A stretch of DNA of 64,000 bases. Origin: an uncultured Desulfatiglans sp. (GTDB taxonomy: Bacteria; Desulfobacterota; DSM-4660; Desulfatiglandales; Desulfatiglandaceae). The position numbers and the translations under genes are program-made. The notes below the pieces were generated by a model. The model had not been told where the DNA came from and ran no database searches. It worked only from the letters and a program-made list of their open reading frames with translations. The stretch is from positions 4,375,552 to 4,439,551 of the forward strand of contig LR026961.1 in assembly GCA_900498135.1 (NCBI GenBank). Direction: 5' to 3'. The stretch's first letter is position 1, and each line of letters opens with the position of its first letter. Of this stretch, positions 54,911 to 63,645 are shown piece after piece.

Positions 54911-56056
54911 ATGGCGCGCATCAGCAGGCGCACCCTCGACATACCGCCCTTCATCGTCATGGACATCCTGGAAAAGGCCCAGCAGATGGAAAAGGCCGGC
55001 CGGGACATCGTCCATCTCGAGATAGGCGAACCCGACTTCACGACGCCTCCGTGCATCTGCGACGCAGCCGTCAAAGCCATAGCCCGGGGAGAAACGCACT
55101 ACACGCACAGTCTGGGCCTCCTGGTCCTCCGGGAGGCCATCTGCCGCCACCACCTGCAGGCCTACGGCGTTTCGGTGACCCCGGAGCAGATCCTCGTCAC
55201 ATCCGGGACTTCTCCTGCCCTCTTCATGATCTTTGCGGCGCTCCTCGAACCAGGCGATGAGATCATCCTGTCCGACCCTCACTACCCCTGCTATCCGAAC
55301 TTCGCCCGGTTCATCGGGGCGGAGCCGGTCTTCGTGCGCTGCTCCGAGGAGGATGGCTTTCAACTGCGCGCGGACGCCATTCAAAAGGCCGTCACCCGAA
55401 GGACCCGCGCCGTTCTCATCAACTCCCCGGCCAACCCGACCGGCAACCTTCTCGACTCGGACCGGATGAAAGAGATCGCCGGTCTCGGACTGCCCATCGT
55501 CTCGGATGAGATCTACCACGGCCTGGTTTACGGCCATCCGGCTCACTCGATCCTGGAGTTCACCCGCAACGCCTTCGTCCTGAACGGCTTTTCCAAGCGC
55601 TACGCCATGACCGGGTGGCGCCTCGGCTACATCATCGCACCACCCGAGTTCATCCGTCCACTCCAGAAGGTTCAGCAGAACCTCTTCATCTCAGCTGGCA
55701 GCATCTCCCAGTGGGCAGGGGTGGCGGCGTTGGAAGAGGCTGCAGCGGACGTCCAGAGGATGGTCGAGATCTATGACGAGCGTCGGCGCTACATGATCGA
55801 CCGGATCCAGAAAATGGGGTTCCGTCTTCCCGTCGAGCCTGCAGGCGCCTTTTATCTCCTGGTCAACGCCCGGCACCTCGGAGAGAAATCCTATGACCTG
55901 GCCTTTGAAATCCTCGAGAAGGCAGGGGTGGGCGTTACACCCGGGATCGACTTTGGAGCCAACGTAGAGGGGTATTTACGCTTTTCCTACGCCAACCACC
56001 TGGACCGCATCAAGGAAGGGCTGGATCGGCTCGAACGCTTCATCGAGACCCGTTGA
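54911..56056 (+). CDS. PLP-dependent class I/II aminotransferase
   Basis: 381 residues of fold type I. Motifs: HLEIGEPDFTTPPCICDAA, YTHSLGLLVLREAI, VTSGTSPALFMIFAALLEPGDEIILSDPHYPCY, NSPANPTGNLL, VSDEIYHGLVYG and the PLP lysine in NGFSKRYAMTGWRLGY (Lys about 235). The ATG at 54911 is fixed by AAGGAGG; the open frame extending upstream overlaps hisG and is spurious. It sits 182 bp after hisG and 1 bp before engB. Substrate (aspartate, aromatic or histidinol-phosphate-like) is undetermined. Confidence 0.9.
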   Translation: MARISRRTLDIPPFIVMDILEKAQQMEKAGRDIVHLEIGEPDFTTPPCICDAAVKAIARGETHYTHSLGLLVLREAICRHHLQAYGVSVTPEQILVTSGTSPALFMIFAALLEPGDEIILSDPHYPCYPNFARFIGAEPVFVRCSEEDGFQLRADAIQKAVTRRTRAVLINSPANPTGNLLDSDRMKEIAGLGLPIVSDEIYHGLVYGHPAHSILEFTRNAFVLNGFSKRYAMTGWRLGYIIAPPEFIRPLQKVQQNLFISAGSISQWAGVAALEEAAADVQRMVEIYDERRRYMIDRIQKMGFRLPVEPAGAFYLLVNARHLGEKSYDLAFEILEKAGVGVTPGIDFGANVEGYLRFSYANHLDRIKEGLDRLERFIETR

Positions 56057-56057
56057 T

Positions 56058-56678
56058 ATGGATGCCGCTTTCGTCAAGGCCGCCTACCGGAAAGATCAAT
56101 TTCCCCCGCCCGACCGGCCCGAAGTCGCGTTCGCGGGGCGATCCAACGTGGGCAAATCATCCCTCATCAACGTCCTCGTCAACCGGCGCGGGCTCGCCCG
56201 CACGAGCGCAAGCCCAGGCCGCACCCAGGCCATCAACTTCTTTCGGCTCGACGACGCCTTCTATCTCGTGGATCTGCCCGGCTACGGCTTCGCGAAGGTC
56301 CCGCTTTCGGTCAAAGAATCCTGGCGGCGGATGGTGGAGGAATACCTGCTGAACCGCAGCAATCTGGCGGCTGTGGTAGTCATTCTGGATATACGGCGGG
56401 ACCCTGCCCCAGGGGACAAGGAGCTCCTGGAATGGTTGGAAGCCTATGGGATTCCGGCGCTCCCGGTCCTGACCAAGGCTGACAAGCTCTCCAGAAACCA
56501 GGCCCAGGGGCGCCTGCGGGACATCGCCACGAGTTTGTCAGGGCTCCTCCCCATGCCGCCCATCTTGTTTTCGGCCAAAACCCGCCAAGGCCGCGATGAG
56601 ATCTGGAAGGCGATTCATTCCCTCGCTGCAGGCCCGCGCGACTATTCGTCTTTGAACCGCCCGTCGTCCAACCCGTAG
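56058..56678 (+). CDS. engB: Ribosome-biogenesis GTPase EngB (YsxC/YihA)
   Basis: 206 residues of a TRAFAC GTPase: G1 FAGRSNVGKSSLIN (about 26-39), G2 SASPGRTQAINFF, G3 LVDLPGYGFAKVP, G4 LTKADKLSR and G5 FSAKTRQG. Length is normal. It acts in 50S subunit assembly. Its last 37 bp overlap the convergent regulator gene, so the C-terminus (RDYSSLNRPSSNP) shares DNA with that gene's end. Confidence 0.95.
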   Translation: MDAAFVKAAYRKDQFPPPDRPEVAFAGRSNVGKSSLINVLVNRRGLARTSASPGRTQAINFFRLDDAFYLVDLPGYGFAKVPLSVKESWRRMVEEYLLNRSNLAAVVVILDIRRDPAPGDKELLEWLEAYGIPALPVLTKADKLSRNQAQGRLRDIATSLSGLLPMPPILFSAKTRQGRDEIWKAIHSLAAGPRDYSSLNRPSSNP

Positions 56679-58021
56679 GCCTTGATCTTCCGGTGAAGGT
56701 TGCTTCGCTCGATCCCGATCGCCTCGGCTGTCTGGGAGATGTTCCAGTTGCATTCCCGCAGCTTGCTCTCGATGTAGGACTTTTCGAACGCGCTTCTGGC
56801 CTCTTTGAGGGTACCGGCCTGGATAGCCTCCGGCGCCTCTTCGGCCCCCGCCCGGGAGCGGTTGTTGTAGGGCGGAGGAACGTCCTTCTCCTCGATGACG
56901 GTCTCCGGAGTCATGATCATCAGACGTTCAACGAGGTTTTTCAGTTCGCGCACGTTGCCCGGCCACTCGTACTGCCCGAGAACCGCCAACGCCTCCGGGC
57001 TGATCTCCTTCGGCTCGGTGTTCATAGCGGCGGCGAAATCCCTGATGAACTCCCCCACGAGTTCCGGGATGTCCTCCCGGCGCTCCCTGAGCGGTGGAAC
57101 CCGCATGGGGATGACGTTCAAACGGAAGTAAAGGTCCTCCCGAAATCGGCCCTTTTCGATCTCCGCCTCCAGGTCCTTGTTGGTTGCGGCGATCACACGG
57201 ACATCCACACTGATGGTCTTCGATCCGCCCACCCGCTCGAATTTCTGCTCCTGCAGGATGCGCAGGATCTTGGCCTGGGTCTTGAGGCTCATGTCCCCGA
57301 TCTCGTCCAGAAACAGCGTCCCTTCATGCGCCAGGTCGAACTTGCCTTTCCGCATAGTCGAAGCGCCTGTAAACGCCCCCTTTTCGTGCCCGAAGAGTTC
57401 GCTTTCGATCAGTTCCTCGGGAATCGCGGCGCAATTGACCTCCACCATAGGCTTTCTGCTTCGCTTGCTCAACCGATGAATCGTGTGGGCCACCAGTTCC
57501 TTGCCAGTGCCGTTTTCCCCGGAGATCAGAATCCAGGCGTTGGTCGGGGCGACGATGCGGATCTGCTCCCTCAACTGCGTGATCGCCTTGCTCTCCCCCG
57601 TGATCCGGTAACGCCCTCTCTGCGCATCCCTCAGGAGGGAAATCTCCTCTTCCAGGCGGTTGTAATCGAGGGCATTGTTGACGGCAAGCAGCAGCTTTTC
57701 GAGCGAGAGGGGCTTTTCGATGAAATCGTAGGCGCCCAGGCGGGTCGCCTTGACAGCGGTCTCGATGTTGCCGTGCCCGGACATCATGATCACCTGCAGC
57801 GTTGGGCAGTGCTCCTTGATCTTGACCAGGGTCTCGATCCCGTCGAGGCCCGGCATCCAGATATCCAGGAGGACCAGATCCGGGACGCTTTCCTCGATTC
57901 GTTCCAAGGCCTCGGCGCCGCTCATCGCCCGCATGACGTCGAATCCCTCGTCGCTCAGAATACCCTCGACGGACTGGAGGATGCTCTCCTCGTCGTCCAC
58001 CACCAGAATGCTTCTAGCCAT
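56642..58021 (-). CDS. Sigma-54-dependent response regulator, NtrX-like
   Basis: 459 residues. Receiver domain (1-120; ILVVDDEESILQSVEGIL, phospho-Asp in LVLLDIWMPGLDGIE, Lys in FIEKPLSLEKLL), AAA+ activator (about 140-375; GENGTGKELVAHTIHR, sigma-54 loop ELFGHEKGAFTGA, GTLFLDEIGDM, WPGNVRELKNLVERL) and a Fis-type HTH (NWNISQTAEAIGIERSNLHRKIKAYGL). The FIEKPLSLEKLL receiver and the HTH end resemble NtrX. It starts 3 bp after lpxB and so lies at the end of the lpx operon; no partner kinase is visible. Confidence 0.92.
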   Translation of the reverse strand: MARSILVVDDEESILQSVEGILSDEGFDVMRAMSGAEALERIEESVPDLVLLDIWMPGLDGIETLVKIKEHCPTLQVIMMSGHGNIETAVKATRLGAYDFIEKPLSLEKLLLAVNNALDYNRLEEEISLLRDAQRGRYRITGESKAITQLREQIRIVAPTNAWILISGENGTGKELVAHTIHRLSKRSRKPMVEVNCAAIPEELIESELFGHEKGAFTGASTMRKGKFDLAHEGTLFLDEIGDMSLKTQAKILRILQEQKFERVGGSKTISVDVRVIAATNKDLEAEIEKGRFREDLYFRLNVIPMRVPPLRERREDIPELVGEFIRDFAAAMNTEPKEISPEALAVLGQYEWPGNVRELKNLVERLMIMTPETVIEEKDVPPPYNNRSRAGAEEAPEAIQAGTLKEARSAFEKSYIESKLRECNWNISQTAEAIGIERSNLHRKIKAYGLDDGRFKDE

Positions 58022-58024
58022 TTC

Positions 58025-59209
58025 CTAACCGTTGACGCTTTGTCTGTGCAGCATGTCGATTGCGATCAGCGCGGCGCGCTCGGAGGCGCCTCCTTCACCG
58101 AGCAGACACCTCACCTCGTTCAGGCCCTGCAGCATGGCGCGCCTGTAAGGCGGATCTTCGAGCAGCCGGCCAATCTCCCGGGCAAGGTTCGCCGCCGTCG
58201 CCTCGTGCTGAATCAGTTCCCGCACGACGCCCCTGCCGGCCACCAGGTTGACCAGGCTGATGAACGGCACCTTGATCAGGAGACGCCCCGCCCAGTAGCT
58301 GACAGCCGAGAGCTGATAGGCCACTACCATAGGCACCCCCGCGATAGCGGTTTCGAGGGTTGCCGTTCCCGAAGTGACCATCGCAGCGTGGCAGCGTCCA
58401 AGGACCCGTGGAAGGCCCTCCGGGGAAATCTCCAGGGGGACGGGGCTGCCGCCGGCAATCTCCCGGATAGTGGCTTCCTTCACGGACGATGCAAGCGGGA
58501 TGAGGGCGCGCAGCCCTGGGAACCGCCCCCTCAGCATCCCGGCCGCCTCCATCATGATAGGCAGGAGATGCCGAATCTCTTCCTCCCGGCTGCCGGGTAC
58601 GATTCCGACCACGGGGGCATCCCCGGTTCGGGGCCAGTCGAGCGCCGCCGCGTGCTCGACCAACTGGGAAGGTACGGTGTCCATCAAGGGATGGCCCACG
58701 TAATCGACCGCCACACCGTGGCGCCGATAGAAGGCCTCTTCGAATGGAAGGATGACCGCCATACGCTCGATGCGCCGCCAGATCTTCCGGATGCGGCCCT
58801 TGCGCCACGCCCAGACCTGCGGGCTGATGTAGTAAAGCACCGGGATGCCGCAACGCCTGGCGGTGCCCGCCACATGGATATTGAAGTCGGGGTAGTCGAT
58901 CAGGATCAACAGGGAAGGGGGCTCGCGACGGAGGATGCGCTTGACCTCCCGCAGGGCCCTCAAGAGGACCCGGCCCTTGCGAAACACCTCGGTCAAACCG
59001 ACAACGGCCATCCGGCTAGCCTGCTCGAGGAGCCGTACTCCGGCCTGCTCCATATTCGCCCCGCCGATGCCGACAAAGGCGACCCCTGGCTCATGCCGCT
59101 GAATCGCCTCGACAAGCTTCGCGCCATGCAGATCGCCCGATGCCTCTCCGGCAAGGATCATCACCGTCTCTGGACGGTGCTTCTCAGCGGATGCGCTTGA
59201 AATGGTCAC
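58025..59209 (-). CDS. lpxB: Lipid-A-disaccharide synthase
   Basis: About 394 residues, a GT19 glycosyltransferase joining UDP-diacylglucosamine and lipid X. Motifs: MILAGEASGDLHGAKLVEAI, GIGGANMEQAGV, LLILIDYPDFNIHVA, PVLYYISPQVWAWRKGRI, FYRRHGVAVDYVGHPLMD, IVPGSREEEIRHLLP and TSGTATLETAIAGVPMVVAY. The start is uncertain: GTG 59209 has GAGGG just upstream and overlaps the preceding gene by 26 bp; ATG 59161 (MILAGEASGD) would trim 16 residues. Confidence 0.93.
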   Translation of the reverse strand: MTISSASAEKHRPETVMILAGEASGDLHGAKLVEAIQRHEPGVAFVGIGGANMEQAGVRLLEQASRMAVVGLTEVFRKGRVLLRALREVKRILRREPPSLLILIDYPDFNIHVAGTARRCGIPVLYYISPQVWAWRKGRIRKIWRRIERMAVILPFEEAFYRRHGVAVDYVGHPLMDTVPSQLVEHAAALDWPRTGDAPVVGIVPGSREEEIRHLLPIMMEAAGMLRGRFPGLRALIPLASSVKEATIREIAGGSPVPLEISPEGLPRVLGRCHAAMVTSGTATLETAIAGVPMVVAYQLSAVSYWAGRLLIKVPFISLVNLVAGRGVVRELIQHEATAANLAREIGRLLEDPPYRRAMLQGLNEVRCLLGEGGASERAALIAIDMLHRQSVNG

Positions 59210-60152
59210 AGCCCTCTTTGATCTGATCGATGATGGCAAGCGCCACCTGAAGCGCCCTGCGCCCATCCCGGCCGCTCACGACAGGCGCGCCCCCCCCGCG
59301 CACCGCCTTCACGAAGGACGCGATCTGATCGGCGAGCGGATCACTCCCCGGAAAGCTCTTCTTCCGTGTGACGATCTGGGGGAAGCCGTCGGTCCCCTTT
59401 TGCTCGCGGTCAAGCTCCGTACGGCTGATCTCGCGCTTGGCGCAGTTTACCGAGATGTAAGCGTCCGGCTGAAAGATCCGGATCTTCCGGAGCATATTGT
59501 TCGAGACCCGGCTGGCGGTCAGATTCCCGACCGTTCCGTTGTCGAAGATGATCCGGACGTTGGCGATGTCCGTCTGCGGCGTGATGACGGCAAGCCCGAC
59601 GGCGTGGACCTCCCGCACCTCCGCCGGCACCATGTGCAGAATGATATCGAGGTCATGGATCATGAGGTCCAGGACCACGTCCACATCCGTCCCACGCGTC
59701 GTGAAAAGGTTCATCCTGTGGGACTCGATGAAAATGGGTCGATCGAGCATCCCGCTCATCTCGACGACCGCCGGGTTGAACCGCTCGACGTGCCCGACCT
59801 GCAGGACCAGACCCGCTTCGTCCGCCAGTGCGATCAGTTCGTCGGCATGCGCCAGATCATACGTGATCGGCTTTTCGATCAAGACGTGCACCCCCGCCTT
59901 CAGGATGCGCCGTCCGACCTCATGATGGTGCTCCGTCGGGACGGCAAGACTCGCCGCATCGACGCGCCCGAGGAGATCGCCCAGATCGTCATAACGCATC
60001 GTTCCGTAGCGGCGGGAGATTTCCTCTGCGCGGCCCGCGTCGGCATCGACCACGCCGACCAGTTCCGCCTCGGGCAGAGCTGTATACTTCTGCACGTGAT
60101 ACTCGCCGAGATGCCCCACGCCGATGACAGCCACCCGCACTCTTTCATGCAT
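59184..60152 (-). CDS. Gfo/Idh/MocA-family NAD-dependent dehydrogenase (GnnA-like?)
   Basis: About 322 residues. The Rossmann domain starts VRVAVIGVGHLGEYHVQKY, then VDADAGRAEEISRRYG, VPTEHHHEVGRRILKAGVHVLIEKP (EKP motif with the catalytic Lys) and VGHVERFNPAV; the C-terminal domain includes DLMIHDLDIILHMVP. Being embedded between lpxI and lpxB suggests action on a UDP-sugar of lipid A, as GnnA oxidises UDP-GlcNAc at C3 for the 3-amino sugar. No GnnB transaminase is visible in the window, so this is inference. ATG 60152 is used; GTG 60155 is adjacent. Confidence 0.85.
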   Translation of the reverse strand: MHERVRVAVIGVGHLGEYHVQKYTALPEAELVGVVDADAGRAEEISRRYGTMRYDDLGDLLGRVDAASLAVPTEHHHEVGRRILKAGVHVLIEKPITYDLAHADELIALADEAGLVLQVGHVERFNPAVVEMSGMLDRPIFIESHRMNLFTTRGTDVDVVLDLMIHDLDIILHMVPAEVREVHAVGLAVITPQTDIANVRIIFDNGTVGNLTASRVSNNMLRKIRIFQPDAYISVNCAKREISRTELDREQKGTDGFPQIVTRKKSFPGSDPLADQIASFVKAVRGGGAPVVSGRDGRRALQVALAIIDQIKEGCDHFKRIR

Positions 60153-60234
60153 CACGATGAGACGAGCCTCCCTTCCATCTTATGCGCAACGCGGTCGCGA
60201 GGAGACCGCCACCAGGCGTCCAGACGCGGCGGGA

Positions 60235-61074
60235 TCACGCCTGGTCCATCTCCCCGGCCTCTAACGAAACGATCTTGATACCCGCCTTCTCCGCCTTTGC
60301 AATCATCGCCTCACGGTCGAACATCAAGGTCTTCCCCGCCTCCACCGCCAGGACGGCCGCCCGGACTTCAACCATCAGCTCGACCGTCTGAAGCCCCACC
60401 GTCGGCATATCGAAGCGCAGATCCTGCGTGGGCTTGGAGACCTTCACCACCACCGCCTTCTCCCCGGCGATCGCCCCTCCCCGGCGGATCGTGGCATCCG
60501 TCCCATCGATGGCCTCGACCGCCAGAACGGCCTTTTCCCTCACCACCACACACTGGCCGATATCGAGCCTCCCGAGCTCCTTGGCGATCCGCCATCCGCA
60601 GCGCACGTCTTCGAGTTCCCCCCGGGAGAGCTTCCGGCGCGTCAGACAGCCGCCCGGCGCCACCAATCCCGGCAGAAATGTGGTCGAAGGCACGATCTCG
60701 ATGCCGTCCTTCGCAAACTCGCGCGACACCGCCCGCAGGATGTCGTCGTCGTGAAAGAGGGCGAGCTTTGAGGCAAGCGCCAGGCCGCGAAGGTCGGGCC
60801 TGATCCCCTCGAACATCCGCCGTTTGGTGATCGTGCCGGCCATCAGGGCCTGCCGCACACCGTGCCGCTTCAAGGCCTTGATGACCTGACCGAGCTGACC
60901 GAGCTTCACCCAGACGATCTCGTCCGCCGCGGACTCGAGTGCCGGCTCCGTCTCGCCCAAGTGGGCGACGGCAACCACCTTCAACCCTTTTTCCCTGGCG
61001 GCTGCGGCGGCCATGATCGGAAACCGCCCGCCCCCGGCGATGATCCCGATCACCGAGACGGGTTCTTCGCTCAT
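60235..61074 (-). CDS. lpxI: UDP-2,3-diacylglucosamine pyrophosphatase LpxI
   Basis: 279 residues (DUF1009 family). IGIIAGGGRFPIMAAAAAREKG at the N-terminus, LGQLGQVIKALKRHGVRQALMAGTITKRRMF, LPGLVAPGGCLTRRKLS, VVREKAVLAVEAIDGTDATIRRGG and KVSKPTQDLRFDMPTVGLQTVELM are family hallmarks. LpxI hydrolyses UDP-diacylglucosamine to lipid X and replaces LpxH in many non-enteric bacteria. ATG 61074 is chosen because GGAGAGG lies 6 nt upstream. Order lpxA-lpxI-dehydrogenase-lpxB. Confidence 0.95.
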   Translation of the reverse strand: MSEEPVSVIGIIAGGGRFPIMAAAAAREKGLKVVAVAHLGETEPALESAADEIVWVKLGQLGQVIKALKRHGVRQALMAGTITKRRMFEGIRPDLRGLALASKLALFHDDDILRAVSREFAKDGIEIVPSTTFLPGLVAPGGCLTRRKLSRGELEDVRCGWRIAKELGRLDIGQCVVVREKAVLAVEAIDGTDATIRRGGAIAGEKAVVVKVSKPTQDLRFDMPTVGLQTVELMVEVRAAVLAVEAGKTLMFDREAMIAKAEKAGIKIVSLEAGEMDQA

Positions 61075-61171
61075 GGTCATCCTCTCCAAAGTCGAACGCC
61101 GCTCGCGCCCAACTCCCCGAAACCCGTTACCGAGTCTTCCTCCTTTTCCTCGAAACGCCTGCGATCCAGGC

Positions 61172-61945
61172 TCAACGCAAAATACCCCGCTTGGAGCCCT
61201 CGAAGAAATTCAGCAACATCTCCAGCTCCGGGAAGGAAGGAATCTGTTCACGGACCGCCCGAATCCCCTCCTCGAACCTGCGCTTCTCCCGCCAGATGAT
61301 CTGATAGGCCTTCTTGAGGCCGTCGATCACCTCGCGGCTGAACCCCATCCGCGCCAGCCCCTTGCGGTTGATCCCATAGAGGCGGGCGCGCTCGCCGGCA
61401 GTGATCATGAACGGCGGGACGTCACGGTCGATGCCCGATTTGCCGCCCAGAAACGCATAGTCCCCGATCCTCACGAACTGGTGCACCGCAACCAGCCCGC
61501 CCAGGATGGCGTGATCCCCTACCGTGATATGCCCTGCCAGGGTGGCGACGTTGGACATGATCACATTGTTCCCGAGAATGCAGTCATGGGCGATGTGCGC
61601 ATAGGCCATCACATAGTTCTGGTCCCCGAGGATCGTTTCCCAGTGCTGCTTGGTGGTCGCCCGGTGGATCGTCACATATTCGCGGATGACATTCTTGTCG
61701 CCGATATTGAGGCGGGTGTCCTCCCCCCGGTACCCGATATCCTGGGGTGCTGTCCCGATGGAGGAAAAGGGATAGATCCGGTTGTCCCGGCCGATGTACG
61801 TATGACCCTCGATGACCACATGGGCTCCGATCTCGGTCCTGTCATCGACGACGACATGCGGCCCAATCGTGGAATAGGGGCCGACCGACACATCGGTTCC
61901 CAGCTCGGCCCCCGCGCTTATGACTGCGGTAGAATGTATATTCAT
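61172..61945 (-). CDS. lpxA: UDP-N-acetylglucosamine acyltransferase
   Basis: 257 residues, left-handed beta-helix hexapeptide repeats (ISAGAELGTDVSVGPYSTIGPHVVV and on) with the catalytic His in YAHIAHDCILGNN (about 120), HQFVRIGDYAFLGGKSG and a helical C-terminal domain (FSREVIDGLKKAYQIIWREKRRF). It performs the first acylation of lipid A synthesis. The start is ATG 61945 (MNIHSTAVISAGAELG); the upstream open frame is not family-like. 67 bp after fabZ. Confidence 0.95.
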   Translation of the reverse strand: MNIHSTAVISAGAELGTDVSVGPYSTIGPHVVVDDRTEIGAHVVIEGHTYIGRDNRIYPFSSIGTAPQDIGYRGEDTRLNIGDKNVIREYVTIHRATTKQHWETILGDQNYVMAYAHIAHDCILGNNVIMSNVATLAGHITVGDHAILGGLVAVHQFVRIGDYAFLGGKSGIDRDVPPFMITAGERARLYGINRKGLARMGFSREVIDGLKKAYQIIWREKRRFEEGIRAVREQIPSFPELEMLLNFFEGSKRGILR

Positions 61946-62012
61946 GAGAATTCTTTTCTTCCACCCCTCCTGAAGCGATGATGTCTTCCTTTTCCAGTCC
62001 GGCCCCTCGGCC

Positions 62013-62459
62013 TCATCCGACACTCGCCGTCATCTCCGCCTCGGCCGCCAGGACCTCACCGACAAAGGCCTTTCCCGCCAGCTTCCAAACGCGCGAACCG
62101 GCCCGCAGGGCCTCCACCTCGAAGCGCAGTTGATCCCCCGGAACCACCGGGCGACGGAACTTCACCTTGTCGAGGGCCATAAAGAAGACCTGATCGAACC
62201 CCTTTGCCGCTCCTTTGTCTGCGGCAGAACATCCGGCAAGTACACCGCCGGTCTGGGCCATGGCCTCCACGATCAGCACGCCCGGCATGATCGGCTTGCC
62301 CGGGAAATGCCCCTGAAAAAACGGCTCGTTGGCCGTCACGTTCTTGTAGCCCACGATCCGCTTGCCTGGCTCGAGTTCCGTGACCCGGTCCACAAGCAGG
62401 AACGGATAGCGATGCGGCAAAATCCGGATGATGTCCTCGTAGACGAGTGGCAAATCCAT
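62013..62459 (-). CDS. fabZ: 3-hydroxyacyl-ACP dehydratase FabZ
   Basis: 148 residues, hotdog fold. Catalytic His in [14 protein letters not shown] (about 16) and Glu in [18 protein letters not shown] (about 65), with [14 protein letters not shown]. It dehydrates 3-hydroxyacyl-ACP in fatty acid synthesis and competes with LpxA/LpxD for that substrate, which explains its place between lpxD (3-bp gap) and lpxA. Confidence 0.96.
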   Translation of the reverse strand: MDLPLVYEDIIRILPHRYPFLLVDRVTELEPGKRIVGYKNVTANEPFFQGHFPGKPIMPGVLIVEAMAQTGGVLAGCSAADKGAAKGFDQVFFMALDKVKFRRPVVPGDQLRFEVEALRAGSRVWKLAGKAFVGEVLAAEAEMTASVG

Positions 62460-62462
62460 CGA

Positions 62463-63500
62463 TCATGTCCTCTCTTTCACGGACGGAGCAAGCTCCTCGA
62501 TCATTTTTTCGAGCCTCTTGACGCGCTCATTCAGTTGAGGCAGCCGCGCCGTCAAGGCCGCCATCCGCATGAACTGCCGGTGCGGCACCGCCGGCCCTCC
62601 GCTGACAGCCTCGCCCGCCTCGATGGACCGCATGACACCGCTCTGGGAGGCCACTTTGGCGCCGTCTCCGATCTCGAGATGGTCCGCGATCCCGACCTGT
62701 CCGCCAAGGACGACGCCTCTCCCGATCTTCACGCTGCCGGAGATCCCCGTCTGGGCCACCACAAGGCTCTCTTCCCCGATCACCACGTTGTGCGCGATCT
62801 GCACCAGGTTATCGGTCCTGACGCCCCGTTGGATCCAGGTCCTTCCCAAGGCTGCACGGTCGATACAATTATTGGCCCCGATCTCCACATCATCATCTAT
62901 CTGCACGATGCCTATCTGCGGCCTCTTAACAGACCTCGTTCCCTCCTTGACATAGCCGAAGCCGTCGCTCCCGATCACCGTTCCGGCATGCACGATCACG
63001 TCGTTCCCGATAATGCAGTCATGCAGAACACTGACATTCGGATGCAGAACGGTCCGAGCCCCGATGCGCGCCCGCGCCCCGACGTAGACCCCGGGAAAGA
63101 GCACCGCATCCTCCCCGACGACGGCCTCTTCCCCGACGAAAACAAGCGGGTGGATGGATGCCCCGGGTCCGATTTGCGCAGACGAATGGATGCAGGCATC
63201 CGGGCTGACGCCGGGATGCCGGGGCAGCGGCCTCTGAAACAGCGACGCGACCATGGCGTAAGCCACCTGCGGATTCGCGACGATGACCTGAGGTCCTTCG
63301 AATCCGGCCGCCTCTTCGCGCACGATGACCGCCGCCGCCCTGGTATGGGCAAGCGCATCGGCATAGCGGGCGTCGGCAAAGAAGCTGATGTCGCCTTCTT
63401 TCGCCGCATCGAGAGACTGGATCCCCGTAACGACACGCGCACCATCCCCGCAGACGCGCCCTCCTACCCGGCGCGCAATCTCGTTGACCTCTATCTCCAA
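62463..63500 (-). CDS. lpxD: UDP-3-O-acylglucosamine N-acyltransferase
   Basis: 345 residues. N-terminal uridine-binding domain (VVTGIQSLDAAKEGDISFFADARYADAL), hexapeptide-repeat beta-helix (about 100-290) with VIGSDGFGYV, VEIGANNCIDRAALG and the catalytic His in LVQIAHNVVIGE, and a C-terminal coiled coil (LNERVKRLEKMIEEL). It adds the N-linked acyl chain. The start is a TTG at 63500 supported by AGGAG 7 nt upstream; the nearby ATG is out of frame. Confidence 0.95.
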   Translation of the reverse strand: MEIEVNEIARRVGGRVCGDGARVVTGIQSLDAAKEGDISFFADARYADALAHTRAAAVIVREEAAGFEGPQVIVANPQVAYAMVASLFQRPLPRHPGVSPDACIHSSAQIGPGASIHPLVFVGEEAVVGEDAVLFPGVYVGARARIGARTVLHPNVSVLHDCIIGNDVIVHAGTVIGSDGFGYVKEGTRSVKRPQIGIVQIDDDVEIGANNCIDRAALGRTWIQRGVRTDNLVQIAHNVVIGEESLVVAQTGISGSVKIGRGVVLGGQVGIADHLEIGDGAKVASQSGVMRSIEAGEAVSGGPAVPHRQFMRMAALTARLPQLNERVKRLEKMIEELAPSVKERT

Positions 63501-63645
63501 ATCGCCGCTCCTGTCCGCATGTTGTCCTCAAATACCCTTCGCTGAACGTCCGGGCCACCCCCGGACCGTCGCCCCGGCCGAAAAACCCCAACCAGCACCG
63601 ACAAACGCCGAAGCAACCGTTTCCGGCCGGCATCCGATGCGTCTA

